Below, piece by piece: positions 17,266 to 26,776 of a DNA stretch of 64,000 nucleotides. A program made the translations under genes and the position numbers. The stretch lies in contig CAJWLM010000010.1 in assembly GCA_913043025.1 (NCBI GenBank), forward strand, positions 51,060 to 115,059, written 5' to 3'. Every line of letters begins with the position of its first letter. Position 1 is the first letter of the stretch. The notes under the pieces are model-generated. The model searched no databases. It saw only the letters and a list, made by a program, of their open reading frames with translations, and was not told the origin of the DNA. The DNA is from an uncultured Rhodospirillaceae bacterium. Lineage in GTDB: Bacteria; Pseudomonadota; Alphaproteobacteria; UBA8366.

Positions 17266-18462
17266 ATGCAACCATTGTCGGGTATACGCGTTATCGATCT
17301 CACCCAAATTTATCAAGGTCCTTATTGTTCATTCCTTATGGCGATGGCAGGTGCCGAGGTTATTAAAGTTGAGCCGCTTTCTGGTGAACGGACACGAAGA
17401 CATGAGAGTTCCGACGTTCCACCTATGAATTTTGCTATGCTTAATTCCAACAAGCAAAGTGTTACCCTGAATTTAAAAAAAACAAAGGGTACAAAAATCT
17501 TAAAGAAATTGGTGAAGGATGCTGATGTTCTTATAGAAAATTTTGCTCCGGGAGTAATGGACCGACTGGGTGTTGGATATCAAGAATTAAAGAAAATCAA
17601 TTCTAAATTAATTTATGCTAGTGGCACCGGTTATGGATTGACAGGGCCAGATCGAGATTTTTTGGCTATGGACCATACTGTTCAGGCTGACGGTGGCTTA
17701 ATGAGTATCACCGGCGAATTTAATGGCCCCCCAGCTCGAGCGGGTGGCACGCCGGTGGACTTTTTAGGCGGTACACATCTGCATGCTGGTATCTTACAAG
17801 CACTGATTGCGCGAGGGCAGACAGGAAAAGGAACATTGGTTGAAAGTGCAATGATCGAGTCATTGTACTTTGTTCTAACATCACAGATTAATAATGTGTT
17901 CCGCACGGGGAAGCAAAGCCCTCGAAGAGGTGACAAATCTGGTTCACAAACTTCGCCATATGGTCGTTACATCTGTAAAGATAAAAAATATTTAGTGTTG
18001 ACGGCGGTAGCTGAAAAACATTGGGACCGCATTTTGACCGTTATAGGACGTGAAGATTTGCGGGGAAATCCAAATTTTGAAACGCGACTTAAACGCTATG
18101 AAAGAGACGAAGAGGTCAATCAGATCATAGAAAAATGGACCTGCTTGCATCCTCGTAATGAAGCAATTGCAATATTGCGGGAACAAAACATACCGTCTGC
18201 CCCGATCCGCGATGTCTCCGAGGTTATGGAAGACCCTCACATGCATTCGCGAGGGATGTTGAAGCATTTTCAACACCCAAGGCTCGGTGATATCGTATTA
18301 CCGCGCAGTCCGATTAAACTGTCTGAGTATGATATGGCGGAGGTGCAGTTTTATCCAGACTTAGGCGAGCATAATCAATCTGTATTGAGTGACTTGCTCG
18401 GGCTAAGTGTCACTGATATTGAAAGCTTAGAGAAAGAAGGTGTCATAAAAAGTTTTGATTAA
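17266..18462 (+). CDS. CaiB/BaiF family CoA-transferase
   Basis: A 398-residue class III CoA-transferase, moving CoA between carboxylic acids. Family landmarks are GIRVIDLTQIYQGPYCSFLMA at the N-terminus, EVIKVEPLSGERTR, LIENFAPGVMDRLGVGY (about 89-105) and the putative catalytic D136 in AMDHTVQADGGLMSITG. The C-terminal region (APIRDVSEVMEDPHMHSRGM) is also complete. AGGGG lies 7 bases before ATG. It stands alone, with a perfect inverted repeat upstream. The acid substrate cannot be told. Confidence 0.92.
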   Translation: MQPLSGIRVIDLTQIYQGPYCSFLMAMAGAEVIKVEPLSGERTRRHESSDVPPMNFAMLNSNKQSVTLNLKKTKGTKILKKLVKDADVLIENFAPGVMDRLGVGYQELKKINSKLIYASGTGYGLTGPDRDFLAMDHTVQADGGLMSITGEFNGPPARAGGTPVDFLGGTHLHAGILQALIARGQTGKGTLVESAMIESLYFVLTSQINNVFRTGKQSPRRGDKSGSQTSPYGRYICKDKKYLVLTAVAEKHWDRILTVIGREDLRGNPNFETRLKRYERDEEVNQIIEKWTCLHPRNEAIAILREQNIPSAPIRDVSEVMEDPHMHSRGMLKHFQHPRLGDIVLPRSPIKLSEYDMAEVQFYPDLGEHNQSVLSDLLGLSVTDIESLEKEGVIKSFD

Positions 18463-18639
18463 ATTTGGTGGGTGATGGTGTGCATAGCCCATGACTACCT
18501 CATTCGGGTTGAAACTGAGTTTTATGAAAAAGAAACTTTTGCAAACTAAGCACCTTTATTTGAGTGTTAGACGCAGGCACCCAAACAAGCTATTCAGTAA
18601 GTATAAATGTTTAAATTTGTTTCTTTAAGGAGGTGCTGA

Positions 18640-18921
18640 ATGGCACAAGCTGAAGCGCGTCATATTTTGGTGGATAGTGAAGAACTTTGCATCGAACTCA
18701 AGGAGAAAATAGAAAATGGAGAAGATTTTGCTGATGTGGCAAAAGAGCATTCTTCGTGTCCTTCAGGCGCTAGCGGGGGTGGATTAGGCTCCTTCGGGCC
18801 TGGAGCCATGGTGCCGGAGTTTGATAAGGTCGTTTTTACTGCGCCAATTAACGAGGTCCAAGGCCCAGTTAAAACTCAATTCGGGTATCACTTACTTGAA
18901 GTCACTAGTCGTGATGATTAG
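18640..18921 (+). CDS. ppiC: Parvulin-type peptidyl-prolyl isomerase
   Basis: A 93-residue single-domain parvulin, the size of E. coli PpiC, so probably cytoplasmic (no signal peptide). Motifs are ARHILV (6-11), SSCPSGASGGGLGSFGPG and the closing FGYHLLEV. The ribosome site AAGGAGGTG is the best in the window, 6 bases from ATG, which suggests high expression. Confidence 0.93.
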   Translation: MAQAEARHILVDSEELCIELKEKIENGEDFADVAKEHSSCPSGASGGGLGSFGPGAMVPEFDKVVFTAPINEVQGPVKTQFGYHLLEVTSRDD

Positions 18922-18960
18922 TGAGCATCGGTTTTATTTTTAATAGCCTATTAAACGCTA

Positions 18961-20112
18961 ATGGCTAGACTCACACGACGTTTAAATAAGTGGTGCAGGG
19001 CGGGTCTAATAGATGAGCAGCAAGTCGTCGCAATAGAGAAATTTGAAGCTGGACAACCCAGCTGGTTATTGCGTGGACTGCTTGGTCTTGCAGTTACTTC
19101 AATAGGGATAGGGGTTATTGCACTGGTTGCTTCGCATTGGGAAAACATCCCCGATGTAATTATACTTGGGCTAACATTCGTGCTTTTGGCTGCCATTGCA
19201 CTTGGGGCCTGGGCAATGAAAATGCGGAATAATTGTACAGGGGCCGAACTATTCATATTCGCATTTCTAATAGCCTGTCTTGCAGCCATTGGATTAATTA
19301 GTCAGACCTTTAATCTTTCGGGCAGGCTAGATCATGCATTGCTGTTTTGGGGCCTTATTGTGGCACCCATAACAGTTATGGCTCAGTTTCGTCTGGTCCC
19401 TGCTCTTTGGTTATGGGTTATGTTGGTGGTTGGTCTCGTAATACCGATCGTTGAGTGGGTGGACCAGCTTGGCTGGCTAGATCAAAGGACCGTAATCGGA
19501 TTAGTAGGCATATTACCGATAACTACAGCGATTGGGCTAGTAGCGCTCAACAAACTTAAGCGCTTTGATAATTTTGAATGGGCGTTCCGTGTAATAACAG
19601 TGTTTGCGTGGTTTAGCGCAATAGTTATTTTTGACATAAGCTTGAGTTGGGAAGCCGCTAATCCGACAAATAAGGACGAATTGTCCGGTGCTTCGTTAAT
19701 GGTATCATTTGGGACGTTACTTTCATTGTTCGTATTCGCACTCGCTTGGTTTTGGGAAATATTTCCCCGTGCACGTTTGATATTGATTGGTGCCCAGTTA
19801 GGAATTTACTTGTGTTTTCTTGCTCTCGCTTGCCTAACCAATGGTGTTCCATACCTTGGATCGGTTTTTATAATTTTGTTATTTGGGTTTTGCGCAACAG
19901 ATATGGCTCGTGCTGGTCGGCGCGGCGCGGCTCAATTTCTGTTGGTACTGATTGGGATCAGAATGTTAACATTCTACATTGACGCTTTTGGGGGGTTAGC
20001 CATCACTGCAGTCGGATTGATATGCGTTGGTGTATTAATTTTACTGACAACTCTCGTTTGGTATAGGAAGCGTCATAATGTTATGTCTTGGCTGGAGGGT
20101 GTGGATAAATGA
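18961..20112 (+). CDS. DUF2157 multi-spanning membrane protein
   Basis: A 383-residue protein with a soluble N-terminus (RRLNKWCRAGLIDEQQVVAIEKFE) and about ten hydrophobic spans from residue 36 on. The opening helix pair followed by GLLGLAVTSIGIGVIALVASHW is the DUF2157 signature. The function is unknown. It overlaps the next gene by 4 bases (ATGA), a pairing of DUF2157 with a GDYXXLXY protein that is common in other bacteria and implies a joint membrane complex. Confidence 0.85.
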   Translation: MARLTRRLNKWCRAGLIDEQQVVAIEKFEAGQPSWLLRGLLGLAVTSIGIGVIALVASHWENIPDVIILGLTFVLLAAIALGAWAMKMRNNCTGAELFIFAFLIACLAAIGLISQTFNLSGRLDHALLFWGLIVAPITVMAQFRLVPALWLWVMLVVGLVIPIVEWVDQLGWLDQRTVIGLVGILPITTAIGLVALNKLKRFDNFEWAFRVITVFAWFSAIVIFDISLSWEAANPTNKDELSGASLMVSFGTLLSLFVFALAWFWEIFPRARLILIGAQLGIYLCFLALACLTNGVPYLGSVFIILLFGFCATDMARAGRRGAAQFLLVLIGIRMLTFYIDAFGGLAITAVGLICVGVLILLTTLVWYRKRHNVMSWLEGVDK

Positions 20113-20609
20113 GTGGCAAGTATCGTTTTGTCGCGGCCCTTATTTTTCCTATACTATGTTTGGCCGGATTTGTGTTGTGGAACGTGTGGGTTGCTACTCA
20201 AGGTCAAAAACTCACCTTGCCCATTCGTGGGTTTGACCCTCGAGATTTGCTGGCCGGCCATTACTTGGCCTACCGCATCGAATTTGGTTTTGAGGCGCTC
20301 TGTACCGGTTCTAAAAACCAGCATGAAAAAAAGACTTATATTTGTTTTGCACCGAAAAAGATTTTGGGTGCACGACCAAAGGCAGCAGAATGCCGAAAAT
20401 ATTTGAAAGGAGTTTGTAAAAATGGTCGTTTTGAAACAGGTCTGGATAGATTCTATATTCCTCAGAAGCACGCGCGGAAGTTAGAACAGGCAGTCGTAAA
20501 CAAAAGGGGAGAAGTTATACTCTCTTTGGATGGGATTGGTGGGGCTGCAATAACAGATTTGCTCATCGATGGTCTTTCATGGGAGAAGTGGGTTTCAGTT
20601 AAAGACTGA
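20109..20609 (+). CDS. GDYXXLXY-type membrane-anchored protein
   Basis: A 166-residue protein with one N-terminal membrane helix (about 7-28) and an extracytoplasmic domain. The segment RDLLAGHYLAYRIEF corresponds to the GDYxxLxY motif that names the family, with His for Asp. It ends with the acidic-basic VILSLDGIGGAAITDLLIDGL. Translational coupling with DUF2157 (overlap ATGA) supports a shared role, which is not known. Confidence 0.8.
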   Translation: MSGKYRFVAALIFPILCLAGFVLWNVWVATQGQKLTLPIRGFDPRDLLAGHYLAYRIEFGFEALCTGSKNQHEKKTYICFAPKKILGARPKAAECRKYLKGVCKNGRFETGLDRFYIPQKHARKLEQAVVNKRGEVILSLDGIGGAAITDLLIDGLSWEKWVSVKD

Positions 20610-20740
20610 TTTTCCCGAATTTTATATTTCGGACCATACACGCTACAAAAAACGACGGCAATTTCCTAACGATACGTCGCAAGTTTGAAAATAATATCTT
20701 CGTTCATTGCTTGAACACAAAAACCGAGGAAATTTCTGGA

Positions 20741-21547
20741 ATGAGCGAATTTATTGTCCCTGAACTTTCGATAAAAAAAGTGCCAGGTGGTGCCATAAGC
20801 TATCGCGAAGCAGGTTGCGGAGAGGCTTTAATTTTTCTTCATGGAATAAACATTCATTCCGGTATCTGGGGCTATCAATTTCCTTTTTTTGCATCACGGT
20901 ATCGCGTTATAGCGTGGGATGCTCCAAGTTACGGGAAATCGATGCCGAGGGAAGGCAGGATAGAAGTATATGCAGCAGGGCTTGCAGCTTTACTCGATGC
21001 GTTGGCTGTAGAAAAGGTTAGTATTGTAGGTCATTCAATGGGAGGAATTATTGGTGGTGCTTTTGTAGGTAAATATTCTGAACGAGTGCGATCAATTGTG
21101 TTTTCTTGCACTCATACCGGCGCAGCACGTCCGATAGAAGAACCGCTAGCGGAGCGTTATCAAATTCGTATTAAAGAACGTGCTCAGGTAACACCTATAG
21201 AATACGGCCGGATGCAAGCAGAAAAGATGACAACAGACGGAGCTTCGGTCGCATTAAAAAATAAAATTGCTTCGGTCGTTGCTCAAACCAGTGCAGAGTA
21301 CTTCCCTGTTAATGCTGCAATGTGCCAGCAAGCTGATAATCGTTCGCGGCTATCTGGTTGCAAGACGCCAGCGCTCATTCTTCATGGCGGCGCCGATAGG
21401 TTAGGCCCGTCCGAGGGCCATAAACGTCTATTAGACACGATGCCAACTGCAGAAAAATTAGTTTTCCCAAAGTTAGGGCATTCGCCTTACCTAGAGGATC
21501 CAGAATCTTATAACTCTGCTTTGGATAAGTTTTTTAACAATAATTGA
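20741..21547 (+). CDS. Alpha/beta hydrolase
   Basis: A 268-residue cytoplasmic alpha/beta hydrolase with a full catalytic triad: HGINIHSGIW oxyanion loop, S99 in GHSMGG, Asp in HGGADRLGP and His in LGHSPYLEDPE. The cap domain (about 125-195) is of normal size. I start at ATG 20741 (GAGGAAA upstream) rather than the in-frame TTG at 20711. The substrate is unknown; the fold fits meta-cleavage-product hydrolases, lactonases and esterases alike. Confidence 0.85.
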   Translation: MSEFIVPELSIKKVPGGAISYREAGCGEALIFLHGINIHSGIWGYQFPFFASRYRVIAWDAPSYGKSMPREGRIEVYAAGLAALLDALAVEKVSIVGHSMGGIIGGAFVGKYSERVRSIVFSCTHTGAARPIEEPLAERYQIRIKERAQVTPIEYGRMQAEKMTTDGASVALKNKIASVVAQTSAEYFPVNAAMCQQADNRSRLSGCKTPALILHGGADRLGPSEGHKRLLDTMPTAEKLVFPKLGHSPYLEDPESYNSALDKFFNNN

Positions 21548-21673
21548 TAAGGCGGATTTGCATTATCCCGCTATACTTTTTTGATCTCTGACCTGTGGTC
21601 TGATAATAATTGGAAAGCATTTTAGATCTGATAGTCCTATCCAATTAGAAGTCTGAGAAAGTACTCAGCAGGG

Positions 21674-21820
21674 CATATTGAAATTATAATACTCAAAAAT
21701 GACATTGGTACAGAGGTTAGTGATGTAGACCTCAGGAAAAAATCTTATCCAGTCAAACGTGCTATGTTTCAAAAGGCATCAGTGGCACACGTTGCTCTGG
21801 TTGTTCGTAATCAGCAATAG
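21674..21820 (+). pseudogene. N-terminal fragment of a TauD/TfdA dioxygenase
   Basis: Within the 358-base gap 21548-21905, one frame reads HIEIIILKNDIGTEVSDVDL and then, after a short helix, VAHVALVVRNQQ before a TAG at 21818. This is the typical TauD/TfdA N-terminus (GxEVxGVDL ... HxxLVFRxQ), and it aligns with the genes at 10972 and 37132. There is no start codon in place, and the HxD core is missing, so it is a decayed remnant. The rest of the gap shows nothing recognisable. Confidence 0.6.
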
Positions 21821-21905
21821 TCATGATTGCGTTTATTTCGTGCCATTATTTTAAAGACAGGGGTGTCTGGTGGTATTCAGTATTTTGTAATTTTCGGATA
21901 AATGC

Positions 21906-23966
21906 ATGACAAGCCGTTCAACGATACAGAATCGCTACGCGTTCGTACTTGCGGGGGCGATATTTGGGGCACTTTTCATTCCCTCCAGTTTTCTGTTGGC
22001 AAATCCGGTTCGTTGGGTCGAAGCAAACCAAAGTATTCCTAAAGGTGCTTACCTAATGCCCGGAGGAAAACAATTTCAGATCTGCGTAAAACGAGGTAAT
22101 CCCGGCACTTTGGTTGCGGGCAAAAACTATGTGTGCTCTTATTTTAATAGCGAAAATAGGACCTCTAAATGGACAAAACATTATCTTGTTTTGAGTATTT
22201 CCAGTGATTTTTTCGCATCGTGGCACAAATCTAACAAATCGAACCTTACGGATCATGGGGTATTTGTAAAAACGCCCGCTAACTTTTCCATTTGTCGCAC
22301 CCGAGCCTATGGCCGCTGGTTTTTTGGCAGGTTGTTAGAGGATTCTCGTGTCTGCGAATTTAGTGCTCGTGGTGTACGCACCACTAAGTCGAGCAGCAAA
22401 AATGAAGTGTTGCTAATTCGAAAACGCGACGGATCTTTGAGAAATATTCATATGGGTAAAACAGCTGAATTCTCCTTGAGCAAAAAGGAGCTTTTCACAA
22501 AAAGAAAAAATTTACTTTTTGCAACATTAAATGAGGCGCCAATTAGTTGGATAAAAGCACAGAACAAAATTCCTTCAAGTGCTTACAGGATGGGGAAGGA
22601 AAGTGGTTCCAGTGAGCCTGTTTATATTTGCAGAGTCAGACACTCAAAGTGGGGTTGGTTTACTGGAACATTATCAAGTGATACGGCAGATTTGCGCTGT
22701 AATATTGGGGTTGGTGGAATCCGCATTCGGCACGAGGAATATCAAGTTCTCGCCTTTAATAGAGGTTTTGAAGCATCTTGGCAGCTTCATGACCCGCAAG
22801 CGTTATCCAAAACAATGGTTGTTGCCTCTCATTCGGCCTTAGAAAAGACATTCGTTTGCAGAGTTGAAGTTGAACGTGGCCTTTATGTAGTTGGGCGTCT
22901 TGCACGAGATATATGCACTATTCCTTATACTGCCCAGCAGGAAAACCCGGTTCCTGTGAGTGTTACATTTGATGTATTACGTTGGAAAGGCGACTCATCG
23001 GGTTTTTTCCCGCCCCAAGTTTTACCCATAGTTAAATGGGTGGCTTCTGAGGATGATGTACCGCCAGATGCATTTTTAACCAGAAGAAAAAAATCGCATT
23101 ACGTCTGTAGGGTTTATTATGAACAAACCGGCTACGTGTTTGGCACCATGAAAAGACTGCGTGACGTAGTGTTTAAAAACGGCAATGCTATACCCCAGGC
23201 TCGCTCTTGCCTATTAGTTGTAGATTCCACGGTTACTCGAGAAAAAAAGTACGAGGTGCTTGTTTTTCATTCTGAGTATACAGGACGTTGGCATAAGGCT
23301 AATGCTGAGTTTGATAAAAAATTCAGTTACAATGAAATGCGGGGCTCTTACGAAGATCTGTGTGCCGCAATAGTATCCGGAGAATTGATTACGGGTACTT
23401 TAGATATTAACAGATGCATGCTTCCTAGTGGCAATGCCCCGATCGTTAGGAAAATGGGTTATTACATACTTTCACCGGTTATTCGTAAGGTAGCAAGTGA
23501 CCAAAGTTTTGGTGATTTTGATGGGGACTATAGCTGTAAGAATCGTGAGCAAAATACCCGAAATGAAGTTTTTTTGCGCATAACGCCATTTCAAGAACAG
23601 GGCAAAGCTGGTCCCCGGACTGTTACAATGCGGAAAGGCGCCCGCCAACCGCATGGTAAAGGTCATGAGGCGAGCAGTAAAATCGGTGTGGGAGTTTATT
23701 ACCCTCATAGGCTAGAGTTTAAAAAACGTAGAATGGCGGTTGCATTTGGGGCTCAATCAAAGACAACCGAAGCGCTGTCCCGAACGTTTGTAGCACTCAT
23801 TAACTTGCGCGATATTTCCGGAAGCGGTGATCGTTTGCGTATGACTAGTATAGCTTCTGAATTAGTTGCAAAACCAAAAGGCGGAAAACGCACTGTTTTA
23901 AATATTGCTAAATGGGGTAAGGGAGAGGAGCGAACTTGGGTTTGCATGCGGATAAAAAGGTACTGA
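21906..23966 (+). CDS. Large secreted protein with DM9/DUF3421-like repeats
   Basis: A 686-residue exported protein. A signal peptide spans about residues 1-33 (AGAIFGALFIPSSFLLAN). It then carries about six half-repeats of the DM9 (DUF3421) pattern: W-x-A...IPxxA...(Y/F)xCR...G...C.I...Y.VL. Clear copies are WVEANQSIPKGAYLM, WIKAQNKIPSSAYRM with VYICRVRHSKWGWFTGTL, and WVASEDDVPPDAFLT with HYVCRVYYEQTGYVFGTM; each is followed by a weaker half starting SWH or RWH. The last 130 residues are a separate, unrecognised domain. DM9 modules bind sugars in some animals; ligand here unknown. The gene is 8 bases before another secreted protein, so the pair is likely co-expressed. Confidence 0.7.
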   Translation: MTSRSTIQNRYAFVLAGAIFGALFIPSSFLLANPVRWVEANQSIPKGAYLMPGGKQFQICVKRGNPGTLVAGKNYVCSYFNSENRTSKWTKHYLVLSISSDFFASWHKSNKSNLTDHGVFVKTPANFSICRTRAYGRWFFGRLLEDSRVCEFSARGVRTTKSSSKNEVLLIRKRDGSLRNIHMGKTAEFSLSKKELFTKRKNLLFATLNEAPISWIKAQNKIPSSAYRMGKESGSSEPVYICRVRHSKWGWFTGTLSSDTADLRCNIGVGGIRIRHEEYQVLAFNRGFEASWQLHDPQALSKTMVVASHSALEKTFVCRVEVERGLYVVGRLARDICTIPYTAQQENPVPVSVTFDVLRWKGDSSGFFPPQVLPIVKWVASEDDVPPDAFLTRRKKSHYVCRVYYEQTGYVFGTMKRLRDVVFKNGNAIPQARSCLLVVDSTVTREKKYEVLVFHSEYTGRWHKANAEFDKKFSYNEMRGSYEDLCAAIVSGELITGTLDINRCMLPSGNAPIVRKMGYYILSPVIRKVASDQSFGDFDGDYSCKNREQNTRNEVFLRITPFQEQGKAGPRTVTMRKGARQPHGKGHEASSKIGVGVYYPHRLEFKKRRMAVAFGAQSKTTEALSRTFVALINLRDISGSGDRLRMTSIASELVAKPKGGKRTVLNIAKWGKGEERTWVCMRIKRY

Positions 23967-23973
23967 CTGGGGT

Positions 23974-24420
23974 ATGATTACACGGAAACTACTTTTTATC
24001 GTCTTAACAATAAATTTCCTTACGGGCTTGTCTCCTCTGCTTAGGGCCGATGACGGGTTTGTTAATAGTTTTCTCTGCGAGGGAAACCTCACTTCGCCGA
24101 AACATCTCACAATTAATGGTGCGCGAGTTGAAGTAATCGCTAGCGGCGATGGTTACCGAATGAATGCAGCGTGGCTTGGGAGAGCCTTCAGTGGCCTTGG
24201 TGTTGCTAGGCAAAATGAAAACGGCCGGGTTGTTATTTCTTTTGCACTGTCAGAGCATGAAGGGCTTTCAACCGTAGTTGGAATAATACAGCAAACCAAG
24301 GGTCCACAGGGTCGAGTGATTGGTGATGCACTAACGGTCGCATTCACTGAAGTAATAAAAAAGCAAAAATACGAAGTCGCTGCTGGTCATTTAATGTGCG
24401 AGGTATCGGTGTTAAAGTAG
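23974..24420 (+). CDS. Small secreted protein, unknown
   Basis: A 148-residue protein with a clear signal peptide (KLLFIVLTINFLTGLSPLLRA, cut near residue 25). The mature part contains two Cys (FLCEGN and LMCEVS) that could form one disulfide, and beta-rich stretches. I recognise no family. It begins 8 bases after the DM9-like repeat protein, with GGGG as ribosome site, and may act with it at the cell surface. Confidence 0.65.
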   Translation: MITRKLLFIVLTINFLTGLSPLLRADDGFVNSFLCEGNLTSPKHLTINGARVEVIASGDGYRMNAAWLGRAFSGLGVARQNENGRVVISFALSEHEGLSTVVGIIQQTKGPQGRVIGDALTVAFTEVIKKQKYEVAAGHLMCEVSVLK

Positions 24421-24596
24421 AGAAATCGATTTTTCCAAGCAGAGTTAGACGCACCATAGAATTGAACATAATTTGTAAGCGAGTGGAGTATGTAAGTTGG
24501 TTTGAACAGGTTGGCTCGATTGACAATATTTACATCAATTCCTCCCGAACATAATTTACCTTTAACCGATAAGACAGTGAGCCATACAAACCCAAA

Positions 24597-25733
24597 ATGA
24601 AACCTAACTTCCCATCTGTTCCAGTAAGTCCAAAGATTTGTAACATGGATCTTAAGCCAATCTCCCATGTTTCGGCTTGGTATGGGAGAGATCTAGCGCA
24701 GCGGCGTTACAAGTGGCAGGTAGTATTAAGTCCGCAGCAAATCACTGAACTTATGGAAACAATCCGTAGTGCAGAATTAGAGGGTTTAGAAGTTCTGAAT
24801 TTAACTGTTGAGAACTTTAAACTGCCGGGTTGGGCTGACCTATTTGCCAGATTAAGGAAGGATCTTTTCAACGGACTTGGTTTTGTTTTGCTACGTGGTT
24901 TTCCATCCGAAGGTCTTACGCCCTTACAGAGGGGGCTCGGATATTTTGGAATAGGTGTCCATCTCGGTCTAGCTATACCGCAAAATGCAGCAGGGCACGC
25001 GCTTGGCCACGTTTGCGATATAGGCGTTGATAGTGAAAAAATAACTGGGCGGGGATATCAATCGAAAACAGAGCTTAATTTTCATACTGACTCGGCTGAT
25101 GTAGTTGGCTTGTTGTGCGTTAGGCAAGCAAGGTCAGGAGGAATCAGTAAATTAGTAAGCTCATTAACAATCTATAATGAAATGGTAAAATCTTCCCCAG
25201 ATTTAGCACGCGTTTTGATGGGGCCTATTTTTCGTGATCGACGAGAAGAAGTGCCGACAGGTCAAGGTCCTTGGTACTGCATTCCTGTCTTTAACCCCCA
25301 TAAAGGCAGGGTTTTAACGACTTATGTCCGTAGCACAGTCCGCAAAGCTGAACGGTTTGCTGAGCTTCCACGTGTAACACCCCGACTTGAGAAGGCGATG
25401 AATGTGTTTGATTCCTTTGCTGCTGATCCGATAAATCACCTCCAAATGGATTTTAAGCCTGGCGATATACAGTTCGTTTGCAACCACTACATTCTTCATT
25501 CCAGAACCGCTTACGAAGATTATCCTGAGCCCGGTAATCGGCGGCACTTGTTGCGGCTTCATTTGGCATGCCGAGACGGGCCTGATTTGCCGCCAATATA
25601 TGAAAATCTTCGTGGTTATAACGAGGACGGAAGACCCGCCGGAACTTGCTTGCCAGGAGTGCTACTTTCAGCCCCTCTTGAGCCGATAGATGGTGGACCC
25701 GGAGATTTTAAAAAGCGCCAGCGGCTGTTGTAA
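24597..25733 (+). CDS. TauD/TfdA-like Fe(II)/2-oxoglutarate dioxygenase
   Basis: A 378-residue dioxygenase of the larger clavaminate-synthase-like branch. Iron ligands are H163 and D165 in LNFHTDSADVV and the distal His in HYILHSRTAYED; the arginine in RRHLLRLHL can bind 2-oxoglutarate. GFVLLRGFP is the usual N-terminal strand. The long C-terminal tail (about 40 residues) is unusual for TauD. Start uncertain: ATG 24597 or ATG 24645, neither with a strong ribosome site. It is free-standing. Confidence 0.85.
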   Translation: MKPNFPSVPVSPKICNMDLKPISHVSAWYGRDLAQRRYKWQVVLSPQQITELMETIRSAELEGLEVLNLTVENFKLPGWADLFARLRKDLFNGLGFVLLRGFPSEGLTPLQRGLGYFGIGVHLGLAIPQNAAGHALGHVCDIGVDSEKITGRGYQSKTELNFHTDSADVVGLLCVRQARSGGISKLVSSLTIYNEMVKSSPDLARVLMGPIFRDRREEVPTGQGPWYCIPVFNPHKGRVLTTYVRSTVRKAERFAELPRVTPRLEKAMNVFDSFAADPINHLQMDFKPGDIQFVCNHYILHSRTAYEDYPEPGNRRHLLRLHLACRDGPDLPPIYENLRGYNEDGRPAGTCLPGVLLSAPLEPIDGGPGDFKKRQRLL

Positions 25734-25874
25734 TTGAAGATTTAGCGAGGAAATTAGTCAGACTTCAATCGTTTTAGGAAAATATATCCAGCATGCAACG
25801 GTCACATTGTTGTAAGATATCCTTCTGGTTTTGGAAATAATCGAAACATTGATGTACCAAATGGAGATAAAGTT

Positions 25875-26696
25875 GTGATCCGGGGGTTTTTTGCCGCTCA
25901 AAAATTAAGGTCGTCCTTTTTAGTGGTTTTAGTAATCTTTCTTTTCCCGTTATGGTCCAGTAAATTATCCGCGCAGACGATTATTCAGCAAGAACTACGC
26001 CCGGGATCGTCTCACAGCCTTTTGCTGCTTCAGCCAACTGCCAAGCCAAAACAGGCGGTAATATTATTTGCCGGTGGGCACGGGATGGTTGGATTTGAAA
26101 AAGATGGCAGCATCAGTAGGATGAGCGGTAATTTTTTAGTCCGGTCGCGGAAATTATTTGTAAATAGCGGATTTTTGGTGGGAATTTACAGCATGCCCGA
26201 GGATGCCGATGACTGGGACTTTAGGCTTTCGAACACGCACGCTGAAGATGTAGGAAAGTTGGTACGAGAAATTAAATTGAGGTATCAGGTTGATGTATGG
26301 TTGATCGGCCATAGCCGTGGGTCCATTTCGATTGCAAATGCCGGATTGAAGCTAGAGGGAACTCAAAAGCCCACAGGTTTAGTTTTTGCAGCCAGTGTTG
26401 TGGATACGGGGAACCGCGGTCAACCAAAGGTTACCGATTTAGAAGTCGGAGAGATCAATATACCGTCGTTGGTAATTCACCATCGAGACGATAATTGCTA
26501 TGTGACGTTATACGATGACGCACAATATTTCTTTAACAAACTCAAAAATTCTCCGCAGAAAAAATTTGCAACGATGGAGGGCGGCGAAGCAGGATGGGAA
26601 GAGCATGCTTGCAAATCAAAATCACATCATGGCTTTTTAGGTATTGAAAAGGAAACAGTGAATAGGATTTCTGATTGGATTAGATCCGCTAGATAA
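25875..26696 (+). CDS. Exported alpha/beta hydrolase
   Basis: A 273-residue hydrolase with a signal peptide (about 1-33, FLVVLVIFLFPLWSSKLSA). The fold markers are LFAGGHGMVG oxyanion loop, Ser in GHSRGS, Asp in HHRDDNCYVT and His in SHHGFLGIE. It starts with GTG at 25875, supported by GGAGATAAA 8 bases upstream. It probably acts in the periplasm on an ester or peptide-like substrate. It reads convergently to the enolase-superfamily gene. Confidence 0.78.
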   Translation: MIRGFFAAQKLRSSFLVVLVIFLFPLWSSKLSAQTIIQQELRPGSSHSLLLLQPTAKPKQAVILFAGGHGMVGFEKDGSISRMSGNFLVRSRKLFVNSGFLVGIYSMPEDADDWDFRLSNTHAEDVGKLVREIKLRYQVDVWLIGHSRGSISIANAGLKLEGTQKPTGLVFAASVVDTGNRGQPKVTDLEVGEINIPSLVIHHRDDNCYVTLYDDAQYFFNKLKNSPQKKFATMEGGEAGWEEHACKSKSHHGFLGIEKETVNRISDWIRSAR

Positions 26697-26776
26697 GTCA
26701 TCCAGGATTTGCTGGCCAAATTCCAGTAGGACCCCTCATTAGAGGGTTAACTTCGATCCTCGCCATAAATTATTAA

